Origin: Planctomycetota bacterium
GTDB taxonomy: Bacteria; Planctomycetota; UBA8742; UBA2392
Direction of reading: 5' to 3'
Length of the DNA stretch: 64,000 bases
Assembly (NCBI GenBank): GCA_019636215.1
Contig: JAHBXZ010000008.1
Location: forward strand, 62,001 to 126,000
Shown here: positions 26,291 through 34,839 of the stretch, piece after piece
Position numbering within the stretch: position 1 is the first letter of the stretch
Layout: each line of letters starts with the position of its first letter
The notes under the pieces: generated by a model
Told to the model about the DNA's origin: nothing
Seen by the model: only the letters and a program-made list of their open reading frames with translations
Database searches by the model: none
Position numbers and translations under genes: made by a program

Positions 26291-28222
26291 ATGAACTGCA
26301 ATGCTTCTGCGGTGTTGGGTCGGGTTACACATCGTCGTGCCGACGTCGGCCAAATGCAGCTTGTAATGGTGCTATGTCTGTCGGCCGGATTGTCTGTGAC
26401 AATGCTGCTGGCACTCGGCATGCAGCCTTCGCCGGGGCCAGGTATGCCGCAATGTACTGACTTGTCGCCGGCGCCGGCCGTTTCCGCGGTAAAAGCCGCA
26501 CCAGCCGAGCCCAATGAGGTTGTGAGTTCGCAGTTACCTGCCAACCGGGTGCGGCCTGTTCCACAGGTTGGCGACGTGCCTCAGCCGTTCTACCTGCACA
26601 ATCGGGTCGTGTTCCGGTCGGTTCGGGTGACAAGCGATGGCGACGGCATGCGCGTATCCGGGGAGATCCTGGTCGACTTCGATTGCGATCGTCCGCCGGC
26701 AGGTTCCGGCCTTGAAACGGGGCAGATCAGGAACCTGTCCATGCAAGTTGCCCTGTACGATCACGCCACAATCCTGGAGCTGGAGCGCGGCCAAGTGCGC
26801 ATGCCTTCCATGGCAGCCCTGCCGCTCGGTCAGCCGGTGCCAGGCCAGACCGCCAGCACGGCTACCCGTGGTACGGTCGATGGGTTTGGGCACGCCGTGT
26901 TCGATCTGCCGGCCCTGTCCAGGCCGCTGGCTCCCGGCATCTACGGGTTGACGGCAACATTGTCGTTTGCTTCGCAGGGTCAAGTGCAACAGGAGCAGAT
27001 CAAGTGGTGTTCCGGGTTCTGGGGCGCGGAGGACCTCGGCATGGTTGATGGTGTCCGCGAGACGCGCGACATCATGAGCAACCCTGAACTTCACCGCCGC
27101 TATTGGAGAGACGTTGTTGAAGTTGCTCGCGTTGTGAGGGATCAGGCCGTGCTGGTGGTTGCAGACACTCGCACCAAGGACAAAGTTGTCGTACGCGGCC
27201 CAGAGCGGGCCAACGACCGGAACCCGCCAACCATGATGGTCTGGACGCGCCACCTGGACGCGATTGCGGAACAGGAGGTCTACGAGCAACAGAGAGAGCA
27301 GGTTGCTGCGGATCGCAGGAGAGGCGCGATTGACGCTGCGGAGGCGAAACGCCTGCTGGACTCCATACGTCAGCTTTCGGGCAGGGGAGGCGGGCCGGCC
27401 TCTGCGGCCGAGCTCAAGTTGCTTGCCAGTCATATTGCGGCTCGCGACCTTTTGCTGGCAAGCCTCCATGCATTTCAGGACCAGATGAAATTTGCGGTGT
27501 GGGTGCTTGCGGACGGCATATTGCGCTACACTGGGTTCTTCTCGATTGACCAGCCGGGCCTGCAGGCGTGGCATGCGATCGACAAGAACGACGCCGCTGC
27601 CGCGCGGGAAAGCCGGCTCAAGCGACGGGAGGGTGTCGACGCGGCCGTGCTGGCCCAGCGCGATGCTGCGGGCAAGCTGCAGCCGCCCGAGATCTGGAGA
27701 TGTTACACCGACTTCCTGCGTTGCCGCGATGACGTTCCTGACTTTGACCCGGTAAACTTCACCACCCGCAAGGATGGCAAGCTGGTGCTGAACGTGGCGG
27801 CCTGGGCCAGGCACCGGCAAGGGCAACAGCAGAAACTTGGTAAGACGGCCGAGCCCTGGTTTGATCTCATCGACACTTCAAGGCACTTCGCGAATCGGCT
27901 GTTTCCCGCGCTGGTGGCCGAGGTGGCCGGGGCGCGCGACCAGGCGTTGGCGCTGGGCTATGCCTACGAGTACTCGATCCGAACCAGGCTGCAGAACGAA
28001 AGTCGCGAGGACATTGACGTCGACTGGCGTCTGTCCGCTGCCGACGACACTGAACTGGCGCGGGTCATGGACCTCGCAAGGGTTGATCGCGAGGCTGTGA
28101 AGACTCGCTTCGATGGCCACATCATGATGGCGCGCAAACTCTGCCGCCTGGAAGACTACCGTGCCCGGTGGGGTGCCGCGCTGAGAGACGGCAAGCCCCT
28201 GCCGGGAAAGGCCACGAAGTAG
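26291..28222 (+). CDS. Secreted protein of unknown family, paralogue 2
   Basis: A 643-aa protein homologous along its whole length to the gene upstream. Shared landmarks are ANRVR near the start of the mature part, an aromatic-HNR motif, a SGxIxxDFDCDRxP block, RPLAPGxYxLxATLSF, QEQIKWCSxFWGxED and VKTRFDGxxxM near the end. Identity outside these blocks is low, so the duplication is old. ATG 26291 follows GGAGGAGG by 2-6 bases; ATG 26279 is an alternative. The N-terminus has an extra 30 residues before a hydrophobic segment (VMVLCLSAGLSVTMLLALG), giving a signal anchor rather than a simple signal peptide. Function unknown. Confidence 0.78.
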   Translation: MNCNASAVLGRVTHRRADVGQMQLVMVLCLSAGLSVTMLLALGMQPSPGPGMPQCTDLSPAPAVSAVKAAPAEPNEVVSSQLPANRVRPVPQVGDVPQPFYLHNRVVFRSVRVTSDGDGMRVSGEILVDFDCDRPPAGSGLETGQIRNLSMQVALYDHATILELERGQVRMPSMAALPLGQPVPGQTASTATRGTVDGFGHAVFDLPALSRPLAPGIYGLTATLSFASQGQVQQEQIKWCSGFWGAEDLGMVDGVRETRDIMSNPELHRRYWRDVVEVARVVRDQAVLVVADTRTKDKVVVRGPERANDRNPPTMMVWTRHLDAIAEQEVYEQQREQVAADRRRGAIDAAEAKRLLDSIRQLSGRGGGPASAAELKLLASHIAARDLLLASLHAFQDQMKFAVWVLADGILRYTGFFSIDQPGLQAWHAIDKNDAAAARESRLKRREGVDAAVLAQRDAAGKLQPPEIWRCYTDFLRCRDDVPDFDPVNFTTRKDGKLVLNVAAWARHRQGQQQKLGKTAEPWFDLIDTSRHFANRLFPALVAEVAGARDQALALGYAYEYSIRTRLQNESREDIDVDWRLSAADDTELARVMDLARVDREAVKTRFDGHIMMARKLCRLEDYRARWGAALRDGKPLPGKATK

Positions 28223-28237
28223 CTGGTGGGGCACAGG

Positions 28238-28260
28238 GGGCCGGGGAAACCCGGCCCTTT
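28238..28260 (+). terminator. Intrinsic terminator after paralogue 2
   Basis: An 8-bp GC-only stem (GGGCCGGG with CCCGGCCC) around loop GAAA, followed by TTT. It lies 16 bases past the stop and just before the promoter of the kinase gene. Confidence 0.7.
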
Positions 28261-28271
28261 GGACGCACAGG

Positions 28272-28280
28272 TGCTACAAT
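28272..28280 (+). promoter_or_regulatory. Extended -10 promoter, probably leaderless
   Basis: TGCTACAAT gives an extended -10 (TGn plus TACAAT, five of six bases). The last T is 6 bases before the ATG at 28287, so the transcript would begin at or next to the start codon. No Shine-Dalgarno is present. Confidence 0.5.
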
Positions 28281-28286
28281 CCGGGC

Positions 28287-29822
28287 ATGCCGGTTCTCAA
28301 GCCAGACGAAGTGCTGCGATACCTCAATGCGCGGGGCTTTCTTGCCAGCGCCGAGGTAGAGATGGTGCAGTCTCGCTGGAACCTGGAACGCGACGGGCCG
28401 TTGCTGCAGTACATCGCCCGCGAAAACCTGCTGCCGGAAGAAGTGGCGCAGGACCTGATTGAGCTGATCGGCGCAAACCAGCTGGAAGGGCTCGAGCCTC
28501 ACCTGCCCGGGCTGCAGCTGCTGCACATGGTGGGTCGGGGCGGGCGCGGCAGCGTGTACCGCGCCTGGCAGCCCAGCCTGCGCCGCGTGGTTGCCGTGAA
28601 GATACTGTCACGGGCGCTGTCCGGTAATCGCGAGTACATCCAGCGTTTCATCCGCGAAGCCCGCGTAGCCAGCAAGGTCGCGCATCGCAACATCGTGCGT
28701 GCCTTTGACATCAATAAAAAGGGCGGCGACGTCTACATGGTGATGGAGTACGTCAGCGGCATCAGCCTTGGCCAGGCGCTTCGGCAGCGTTCAAAGTTGC
28801 CAGTGCGCGAGGCCCTGGAAGTCGCGCGGCTGGTTGCAGATGCGACAGGCTATGTGGCAAAGGTCGGGCTGGTGCACCGCGACATCAAGCCCGACAACAT
28901 CATGATCGACCGCAAGGGCCGCGTGAAGCTGTGTGACTTGGGGCTGGCAAGGCCCAGTGGTGGCACCAACCTGACATCGCCGATGGTAGCCCAGGGCACA
29001 CCGGCGTACATGGCACCCGAGAACGCCCTTGGCAACGAAATCGACAGCCAGGCTGATGTTTACAGCCTGGGCGTCACGATCTATCGCATGCTGTTGGGGC
29101 GGCTGCCGTTTGACAACCCCGACCCCGTTGAAATCCTGCGCATGCACGTAGAGGAGGAGCCGCGTGGCCTGGACGGAGGCGAGCTTCCTGGCGCGCTGTC
29201 TGACCTGGTGCGGCGGATGCTGGCCAAGGACCCCAAGGCACGCCCACCGGCCCGGGACCTTGGCCGCGAGCTTGCTGCCCTGCAGAAGACACTGCCGGGC
29301 CTGGATCATCCCAGGCTGTATGAGCTTGTGCCCGGTGGCGCCCCGACTGCCATGGTGGCCTACCAGAGCGAACTCGACGTAGAAGAACCAGAGCCCAACC
29401 CGACCGCGCCTCCGCCAGTCACTTATAAGGCTTGGGAAGATCCAGCCTTGGCAACGCGGCCGGCGGTTACGCGAAGGGCGATGCCCCTGCCCGGAATGGG
29501 TGTTGGTACGCTGGTGGCAGCGTTGGTGATCTGCGTTGCTTACATCCTGTTTGTGTCGCTTGGCGACTCGCCGGCACCGCCGGAAGACCCGCGGGTACCG
29601 GAGTTGAACAAACGAAACGCCGACCTTGAGGCACAGCTTGCCACGGCTGAACTTGACCGGAAGTTAGTGGCAGGATTGATGCAGGAGGCCGCAGACCGAT
29701 TGAAGCTGGAAAACGCAGAAGATCTGCGACGCAAGGAAAACGAACCAAGGCGCGACCGGCTGGATGACGTCATTCCCGAAATCACCGCGTTGCGGAAGGC
29801 GCAATCGCTCAAGCCCGAATAG
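28287..29822 (+). CDS. Transmembrane Ser/Thr protein kinase
   Basis: A 511-aa kinase. An N-terminal helical module (1-70) precedes the kinase domain (about 76-335): glycine loop VGRGGRGSVY (82-91), Lys 105, catalytic HRDIKPDN (Asp 199), DLG (Asp 217, instead of DFG), and GTPAYMAPENA. A Pro-rich linker (365-400) leads to one transmembrane helix (404-424), and the outer part is a short coiled coil (about 436-490). The kinase is therefore cytoplasmic with a small extracytoplasmic sensor or dimer stalk. It follows the secretion cluster but has a terminator and a leaderless-type promoter of its own. Its stop is 3 bases from the convergent purN stop. Confidence 0.95.
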   Translation: MPVLKPDEVLRYLNARGFLASAEVEMVQSRWNLERDGPLLQYIARENLLPEEVAQDLIELIGANQLEGLEPHLPGLQLLHMVGRGGRGSVYRAWQPSLRRVVAVKILSRALSGNREYIQRFIREARVASKVAHRNIVRAFDINKKGGDVYMVMEYVSGISLGQALRQRSKLPVREALEVARLVADATGYVAKVGLVHRDIKPDNIMIDRKGRVKLCDLGLARPSGGTNLTSPMVAQGTPAYMAPENALGNEIDSQADVYSLGVTIYRMLLGRLPFDNPDPVEILRMHVEEEPRGLDGGELPGALSDLVRRMLAKDPKARPPARDLGRELAALQKTLPGLDHPRLYELVPGGAPTAMVAYQSELDVEEPEPNPTAPPPVTYKAWEDPALATRPAVTRRAMPLPGMGVGTLVAALVICVAYILFVSLGDSPAPPEDPRVPELNKRNADLEAQLATAELDRKLVAGLMQEAADRLKLENAEDLRRKENEPRRDRLDDVIPEITALRKAQSLKPE

Positions 29823-29825
29823 AGT

Positions 29826-30491
29826 TCAGCCTGGGGTTGCAGCCGGCTTCACCGGGAGAATGCGCACACTCTTGGCCACCTGCATCAGGCGCTTTTCGGC
29901 GTAGAGGTTGATGGCTTCGGGATAAGCCTCGCGCTCAGCTTCCATCACGCGGGCCTGCAGCGTTTCCACAGTGTCGTTGGCCTGCACGGGCACTTTTTTC
30001 TGGATGATGTGCGGGCCGTGGTCGAACTGTTCGTCCACATAGTGGACGGTGCAGCCGCTTTCTTTCTCGCCGGCCTTGAGCACGGCCTCGTGGACTTTCG
30101 CGCCGTACATGCCCTTGCCGCCGAACTTGGGCAGCAGCGACGGGTGGATGTTCATGACGCGGCCCTTGTAGCGCTCAGGCAGGTGCAGATAGCTGAGAAA
30201 CCCGGCCAGCAGAACGATGTCCGGTCGAACGGCATTGATCAGCTTGAACACCTGGCGCGAGAACGCCACGGCATCTGTGTAGTCCTTGCGGTTGACAACC
30301 TGGAGTGGCACGCCGAACTTCTGGGCTCGGGCGATTCCGGCGACGCCTTCCTTGCTGCTGATCACCCCGACACATTCCAGCGCGCAGGTGCCGTCCTTGC
30401 CGCGCTGAAGCAGGTTCTCCATGGTGGTGCCGCTGCCTGAGATCAGGATTACGGCGGTAACCTTGCGCTGGTTTGTCATCCAAAACCCCAT
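29826..30491 (-). CDS. purN: Phosphoribosylglycinamide formyltransferase
   Basis: A 221-aa cytoplasmic enzyme of purine synthesis that transfers the formyl group of 10-formyl-tetrahydrofolate to GAR. ISGSGTTMENLL is the phosphate-binding loop near the N-terminus, GFLSYL and the catalytic signature NIHPSLLPKFGGKGMYG (Asn and His) follow, and GCTVHYVDEQFDHGPHI includes the catalytic Asp. The start at 30491 has GGAG 5 bases upstream. The gene begins after the ileS terminator region on the same strand. PurN rather than the related fmt is indicated by the length and the GAR-type signature. Confidence 0.93.
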   Translation of the reverse strand: MGFWMTNQRKVTAVILISGSGTTMENLLQRGKDGTCALECVGVISSKEGVAGIARAQKFGVPLQVVNRKDYTDAVAFSRQVFKLINAVRPDIVLLAGFLSYLHLPERYKGRVMNIHPSLLPKFGGKGMYGAKVHEAVLKAGEKESGCTVHYVDEQFDHGPHIIQKKVPVQANDTVETLQARVMEAEREAYPEAINLYAEKRLMQVAKSVRILPVKPAATPG

Positions 30492-30573
30492 GTCTTCTCC
30501 AGAAGATATCACTTGGACCGCAAGGATGCAGCCATTTGGCGGGGATTCAAGGCTTGGCAGGTTGTGGAAAAGA

Positions 30574-30600
30574 CCGATGGCGCCCCCGGGGCGCCATCGG
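30574..30600 (-). terminator. Intrinsic terminator of ileS
   Basis: A nearly perfect palindrome: CCGATGGCGCCCC pairs with GGGGCGCCATCGG around a minimal loop. In the minus direction it is followed by TCTTTTCC. It lies 15 bases after the ileS stop. Confidence 0.85.
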
Positions 30601-30614
30601 TGGTTCCAGGCACT

Positions 30615-33596
30615 TCAGGCGCGTTCTCCGACAACTTCGGCGCATCGCCCGCACAGAGTGGCATGTCGGGTGATGCTGCCTACGTTGCCGGTCCGGCGGT
30701 AGCAACGCGCACAGGCGGGCCGGTTGCAGACATCAACTCTCAGGCTAAGACCCTTGAGCGTGGCCGCATCTTCAAAACCTTCCCCGCCTGACTGTATGGC
30801 CACCCCGCTGACGTTGAGTACTTCCGCCAGTTCGGCCGTCAGTGCGGTGGCCTGGCCCAGGTCTGCCAGTTGTTTGGCCATGGACTCGTCAGGTGCCAGG
30901 GCAACCATGGCGTCGTAACCCTTGCCGATTTGTTTGTCCTTGCGCATGCGGTCCAGCACGCGGTCACATTCCGCCTTGAGCTTGAAGAACAATTCAAACC
31001 GGGCATCCAGCGCTGCATCAACCCTGCCTTCAGCCTTTGGCCAGGCCGCCAGGTGGGGGCTTTCCGGCCCGCCTGCCTCGCGCGGAAGATGCTGCCACAT
31101 GTCTTCGACCGAATGCACCAGCACAGGCGTAAGCAGCCGCGTCAACACGTCTGCGATCACCCAATAGCCCGTCTGGGCGCTGCGGCGTGACAAGCTGGTT
31201 GCTGCCTCGCAGTACAGGCGGTCCTTGCATACATCGATGTACTGGGAGCTGAGTGTCACGTTGGCAAACTCATTCAATGCCCGCATGGCGGTGTGGAACT
31301 CGTAACGTTCCCAGGCTGCGGTTACTTCGCTTATCACTCGGGCGGTCTGTGACAAAGCCCAGCGGTCCAGTGGCAGCAGCCTGTCATAGGCCACGGCATC
31401 CTTGACCGGGTCAAAGTCAAACAGGTTGCCCACCAGCGCGCGAAACGTGTTTCTCAACTTGCGGTAGCCTTCGCCCGCGGCCTGGATCAGACTGTAGGTG
31501 ACGGGGATGGGCTCGCTGGTGTTCACCGACGCGAAGTAATAGCGGATCAAGTCCGCGCCAAGGTCAGCGCAGCCCTTGTCGATGGCCCAGATGTTGCCTT
31601 TGCTCTTGCTGCCCTTTTCACCATTTTCGTCCACCACAAAGGCACTGGTAAGGCACTGCTTGAAGGGCGACTTGCCTTGTGTCGCGACACTCAGGATCAA
31701 CGAAACCTGAAACCAGCCACGGTGCTGGTCGTCGCCCTCGAGGTACATGTTGGCCGGAAACTTGTCGGCCAGTTCCGGGTCGGCCAGCATCACGCTGCGA
31801 TGGGATGACCCGCTTTCAAACCACACGTCAAAGATGTCATTCATCTTGACCAGCTTGCGGCCCTTGAATTGCTTCGGGCGCACTTCGTCGGGCAGCAGCT
31901 TTTCCACGGGCCAGTTGGCGTCGTCGTACCAAACATTGCTGCCGTGCTGCTCGACCAGCTTGACCACATGGGCCAGTGTGGACGCGTCAACGCACAGCTC
32001 GCCGCTTTGCGCGTCGGCAAAAGCGGGGATCGGTATGCCCCAGAAGCGCTGGCGCGAGATGCACCAGTCAGGCCGGTTTTCGATCATCGCGCTGATGCGT
32101 TTTTCGCCCCAGGCCGGGAACCACTGGGTGCGCGCGATTTCGTCCAGCAGGCGCTGGCGCAGGGTCTTGCCTTCGGGGTTGAAGGCCTTGTCCGGGTCCA
32201 CGTGGTCGATCTTGATGAACCACTGTTCAGTCACGCGGAAGATCACCGGCTGGTGAGTGCGCCAGCAGTGGGGGTAACTGTGATGCACCGGTTCGTCATG
32301 CAGCAGCCAGCCTTCGGCGCGCAGCTTTTCGACGATCAAGGGGTTGGCCTTCAGCACATTCTGGCCTTCCAGCATCGCCAGCCAGCCGCGTGAGTCCTCG
32401 AACGTGGGAGCAAGCTGCAGCTCTTTGCGCAGGCGCTCGCCGGTGAAGAACTTGCCGGCTTCGTCAATCGGGCAGACCACCGGCAGCTTTTCGCGCTTGC
32501 CGGTTTCAAAGTCTTCCTTGCCGTGGCCGGGCGCGGTGTGGACCAGGCCGGTGCCGTCGCTCAGGGTCACGTAGTCTGCAAACACGACCGGGCAGGCCGT
32601 TTCCAGGAACGGGTGCGAATAGCCCACGCCCTTGAGGTCCGCGCCAAGGAAGGTCTTGAGCACGCGAACCTCGCGCAGCTTGGCCTTTTCGCTGACGGTC
32701 TTGAGCAGCGCGCCGGCCAGAACCATGTGTTCAAGCCTTTCGCTGGTAGCGCGCTTGTATGCAACCAGCACGTACTCGGCATCCGTAGAGGCCGCGACGG
32801 CGACGTTGGCGGGCAGGGTCCAGGGGGTGGTCGTCCAGATCAGCAGTGCCAGCGTGTCCCAGATGTCCCCGGCGTTGTCGAGCTCCTCGACATGCTCGCG
32901 GAACTTGCAGTCTTTGCCGCAACTCGATACAGGAAAGCGAACGAAGACACTGGGGTCGGTGCGGTCTTCGTATTCCAGTTCGGCCTCGGCCAGCGCGCTT
33001 TGCGCGGCCCAGGACCAGTGCACCGGGCGCTTGGCACGGGTGATGAAGCCGCGTGAAAACAAATCGGCAAACACGCGCAGCACGTTGGCTTCGTACACAG
33101 GGCTGGTGGTCAGGTAGGGATGTTCCCAGCGGCCCAGCACGCCAACGGTCTTGAACTGCGCGCGCTGTTTGTCGACGTAACTGTTGGCGTAGTCCAGGCA
33201 CAGCTCGCGCAGCTTGACGCTGGTCATGTTGTCGGGCTTTTTGCCGCCCAAGTCCTTGAGCACGTTGTGCTCGATCGGCAGGCCGTGGCAGTCCCAGCCC
33301 GGCACATAGGGGCTGTCAAAGCCCTGCATGGTGCGGAACTTCACCACCATGTCCTTGAGCGTCTTGTTCATGCCCGTGCCGGTGTGGGCGTCGCCGTTGG
33401 CGTAGGGCGGGCCGTCGTGCAGCACCCACGCCGGGGCACCTTTGCGGGCTGCGCGGATGCGCTCGTACAGCCGGGTTTCGGCCCACTTCTTCTGCAGTTC
33501 GGGTTCACGCTGCTGCAGTCCGGCTTTCATGGGAAAGTCGGTCTTGGGCAGCAGCACGGTGTCCTTGTAACGGTTCTTGTCGGACTTGTCGGTCAT
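30615..33596 (-). CDS. ileS: Isoleucyl-tRNA synthetase
   Basis: A 993-aa class I synthetase that charges tRNA-Ile and edits Val. The HIGH-type signature is HTGT at 71-74, within DGPPYANGDAHTGTGMNK. The second signature is KGSKSKGN at 661-668. The editing domain lies between them. The C-terminus ends with a zinc-finger-like block (CARCYRRTGN and CGRCAEVV). Length is normal for the bacterial type with a zinc tail. No T-box leader is recognisable upstream; only 72 bases separate it from the Trm112-like gene. Confidence 0.97.
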   Translation of the reverse strand: MTDKSDKNRYKDTVLLPKTDFPMKAGLQQREPELQKKWAETRLYERIRAARKGAPAWVLHDGPPYANGDAHTGTGMNKTLKDMVVKFRTMQGFDSPYVPGWDCHGLPIEHNVLKDLGGKKPDNMTSVKLRELCLDYANSYVDKQRAQFKTVGVLGRWEHPYLTTSPVYEANVLRVFADLFSRGFITRAKRPVHWSWAAQSALAEAELEYEDRTDPSVFVRFPVSSCGKDCKFREHVEELDNAGDIWDTLALLIWTTTPWTLPANVAVAASTDAEYVLVAYKRATSERLEHMVLAGALLKTVSEKAKLREVRVLKTFLGADLKGVGYSHPFLETACPVVFADYVTLSDGTGLVHTAPGHGKEDFETGKREKLPVVCPIDEAGKFFTGERLRKELQLAPTFEDSRGWLAMLEGQNVLKANPLIVEKLRAEGWLLHDEPVHHSYPHCWRTHQPVIFRVTEQWFIKIDHVDPDKAFNPEGKTLRQRLLDEIARTQWFPAWGEKRISAMIENRPDWCISRQRFWGIPIPAFADAQSGELCVDASTLAHVVKLVEQHGSNVWYDDANWPVEKLLPDEVRPKQFKGRKLVKMNDIFDVWFESGSSHRSVMLADPELADKFPANMYLEGDDQHRGWFQVSLILSVATQGKSPFKQCLTSAFVVDENGEKGSKSKGNIWAIDKGCADLGADLIRYYFASVNTSEPIPVTYSLIQAAGEGYRKLRNTFRALVGNLFDFDPVKDAVAYDRLLPLDRWALSQTARVISEVTAAWERYEFHTAMRALNEFANVTLSSQYIDVCKDRLYCEAATSLSRRSAQTGYWVIADVLTRLLTPVLVHSVEDMWQHLPREAGGPESPHLAAWPKAEGRVDAALDARFELFFKLKAECDRVLDRMRKDKQIGKGYDAMVALAPDESMAKQLADLGQATALTAELAEVLNVSGVAIQSGGEGFEDAATLKGLSLRVDVCNRPACARCYRRTGNVGSITRHATLCGRCAEVVGERA

Positions 33597-33668
33597 GGTT
33601 GGTCTCGAAAAACGAAAGCGGCGTCCACGAAAGTGTCGCTGTGCCGGCTGCGGAAAACGAAGACGCCT

Positions 33669-33890
33669 TTAGCCCAGTTCCGCAAGCTCGGCGTCGCTAA
33701 TTCGGATGGCCTCCTCGACGAGTAGAATGGGTATGCCGTCGTCGATGCGGTAGGCCTTGCGGGACTCTTTGCAGTACAGTTTGTCGCCCTTGAGGATCAG
33801 GGGCTTGCGGCTTTCCGGGCAGACCAGCATGGCCAGGAACTCGGGGTCGAGTTTCTGGGAAGGCTGGGGTTGTGGGGCCGCTTCGGTCAT
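33669..33890 (-). CDS. Trm112-like (UPF0434/YcaR) small protein
   Basis: A 73-aa protein. The pattern LAMLVCPESRKPLI..GDKLYC..SRKAYRIDDGIPILLVEEA is the Trm112/UPF0434 family (short zinc-ribbon-type domain). The first CPxC pair is degenerate (CPES), so zinc binding may be incomplete. Trm112 proteins activate methyltransferases in eukaryotes and archaea; the bacterial role is less certain. The ATG at 33890 has no Shine-Dalgarno; a TACTAT hexamer lies 9 bases upstream, which suggests a leaderless or near-leaderless transcript. The frame continues upstream without a stop into another coding segment, so a longer fusion protein cannot be excluded. ileS follows on the same strand. Confidence 0.8.
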   Translation of the reverse strand: MTEAAPQPQPSQKLDPEFLAMLVCPESRKPLILKGDKLYCKESRKAYRIDDGIPILLVEEAIRISDAELAELG

Positions 33891-34371
33891 GTTCGCACGA
33901 TAGTAGGCAACGGCCCCGGGTTGCACAAGCAAGGGTTGCTCCCAGCTGAAGATGATGTCGGCGATCTTGCCCACCACGGGCAGGTCCTTCACCCAGCCCT
34001 CGGCGATGTTCTTGAGTGACTCGTCGTTGAACGGCCCGGCCGAAAGGTGCTTGTCCACTTCGGCCACTGAGGCAATCAGGCGGTCGCTGCGTTCTTTGCT
34101 TTCGCCCTGTTCGATCATCTCGGCAATGATGTTCAGTGAATCGGTGCACTTCTCAAAGCCCTTGGTGCCGTATTCCACTTCGGCCTGCAGCATTGCCCGG
34201 TGTAGGTTGGAAAATCCTGGCACGTTAATGCCCAGGCCTTCAGAAAAGTTGGAAGCTGCGTCCAGCAAGTTGCCGGCTTCGTCGCTGGCGAAGGTCGACG
34301 ATGGTCTGGGCGACCTGTGCGCTGACGCAGGTCGGGAGAAGCAGCAGCAACAGCAAAGGCCATCGGCGCAT
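33891..34371 (-). pseudogene. Secreted protein ORF interrupted by an apparent frameshift
   Basis: Starting at ATG 34371 the frame encodes a textbook signal peptide (MRRWPLLLLLLLPTCVSAQV) but stops after 43 codons. From about 34300 the coding signal moves to another frame (FASDEAGNLLDAASNFSEGL and onward), a helical acidic protein with ESKERSDRLIASVAEVDKHL and GWVKDLPVVGKIADIIFSW. One extra base in the region 34285-34305 would explain it. The second frame has no own stop and runs into the Trm112-like gene. This could be a genuine frameshift mutation, an assembly error, or a gene whose true end lies in a third frame. Family not recognised. Confidence 0.5.
33900..33905 (-). promoter_or_regulatory. 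Candidate -10 (TACTAT) for Trm112-like gene
   Basis: On the minus strand TACTAT lies 9 bases before the ATG at 33890, with TTGTGC 17 bases further upstream as a weak -35 candidate. Transcription would start at or within a few bases of the ATG. Confidence 0.35.
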
Positions 34372-34500
34372 GGCCGGTGTCCTGGTGCGGATCGATTTGC
34401 GGGCGACCTGGGCTGAAGTCTGTCAAAAGGCGTGGTGCTGCTACCCCTTGACAGTCCAGACGGCCCACTTATCTTCCCCGGCCCGTTTGAGGGTAGATCC

Positions 34501-34746
34501 ATGAAGCTGCATATCCGCAGTTCCAACTTGAAGCGCAACCGTGTGCACGGTTTTCGTGCCCGCATGAAGACAGCCGATGGCCGCGCGGTTCTTTCGCGCC
34601 GCCGCAGCAAGGGCCGCAAGAAACTCTCGGTCAGCCAGGAGGGGCGTTTCAAGCGTCAGGGCGGCCCGCGCAAGGTGATTGAGCGTCAGCGCGTGCGCAA
34701 GGAGCTGCGCCGGCAGGCGCGCAAGCGTGCGGGCAAGATCAAGTAG
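34501..34746 (+). CDS. rpmH: 50S ribosomal protein L34, C-terminally extended
   Basis: An 81-aa basic protein. The first 44 residues are the complete L34 fold ([20 protein letters not shown], then [14 protein letters not shown]), compared with 44-47 residues in most bacteria. An added tail of about 37 residues is almost entirely Arg, Lys, Gln and Glu. GAGGG lies 7 bases before the ATG. A strong terminator follows directly, so rpmH is transcribed alone. The usual next gene, rnpA (RNase P protein), is not here; the next ORF is an unrelated membrane protein. Confidence 0.93.
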   Translation: MKLHIRSSNLKRNRVHGFRARMKTADGRAVLSRRRSKGRKKLSVSQEGRFKRQGGPRKVIERQRVRKELRRQARKRAGKIK

Positions 34747-34765
34747 CATTCACGACATAGATGTG

Positions 34766-34796
34766 AACCGCGACGGGATACTCCGTCGCGGTTTTT
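34766..34796 (+). terminator. Intrinsic terminator of rpmH
   Basis: A perfect 11-bp stem (AACCGCGACGG with CCGTCGCGGTT) around a 6-base loop, followed by a T-run (TTT at 34794-34796). It starts 20 bases after the rpmH stop. Confidence 0.92.
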
Positions 34797-34839
34797 CGTT
34801 TCGGGCCGCCAACTCGGCCAGCCGTACGTTGAACTGCCT

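Noticed and set aside
33597..33668. GGCGTC...GACGCC pairing with T-run as a terminator or T-box before ileS
   Set aside because: Arms are short with a 36-base loop and no T-box landmarks are present.
33669..34652. A 327-aa continuous minus-strand frame taken as one gene
   Set aside because: Its first 110 residues (rpmH antisense) are not coding and the signal peptide sits in another frame, so only the parts noted as a frameshifted ORF and the Trm112-like gene are accepted.
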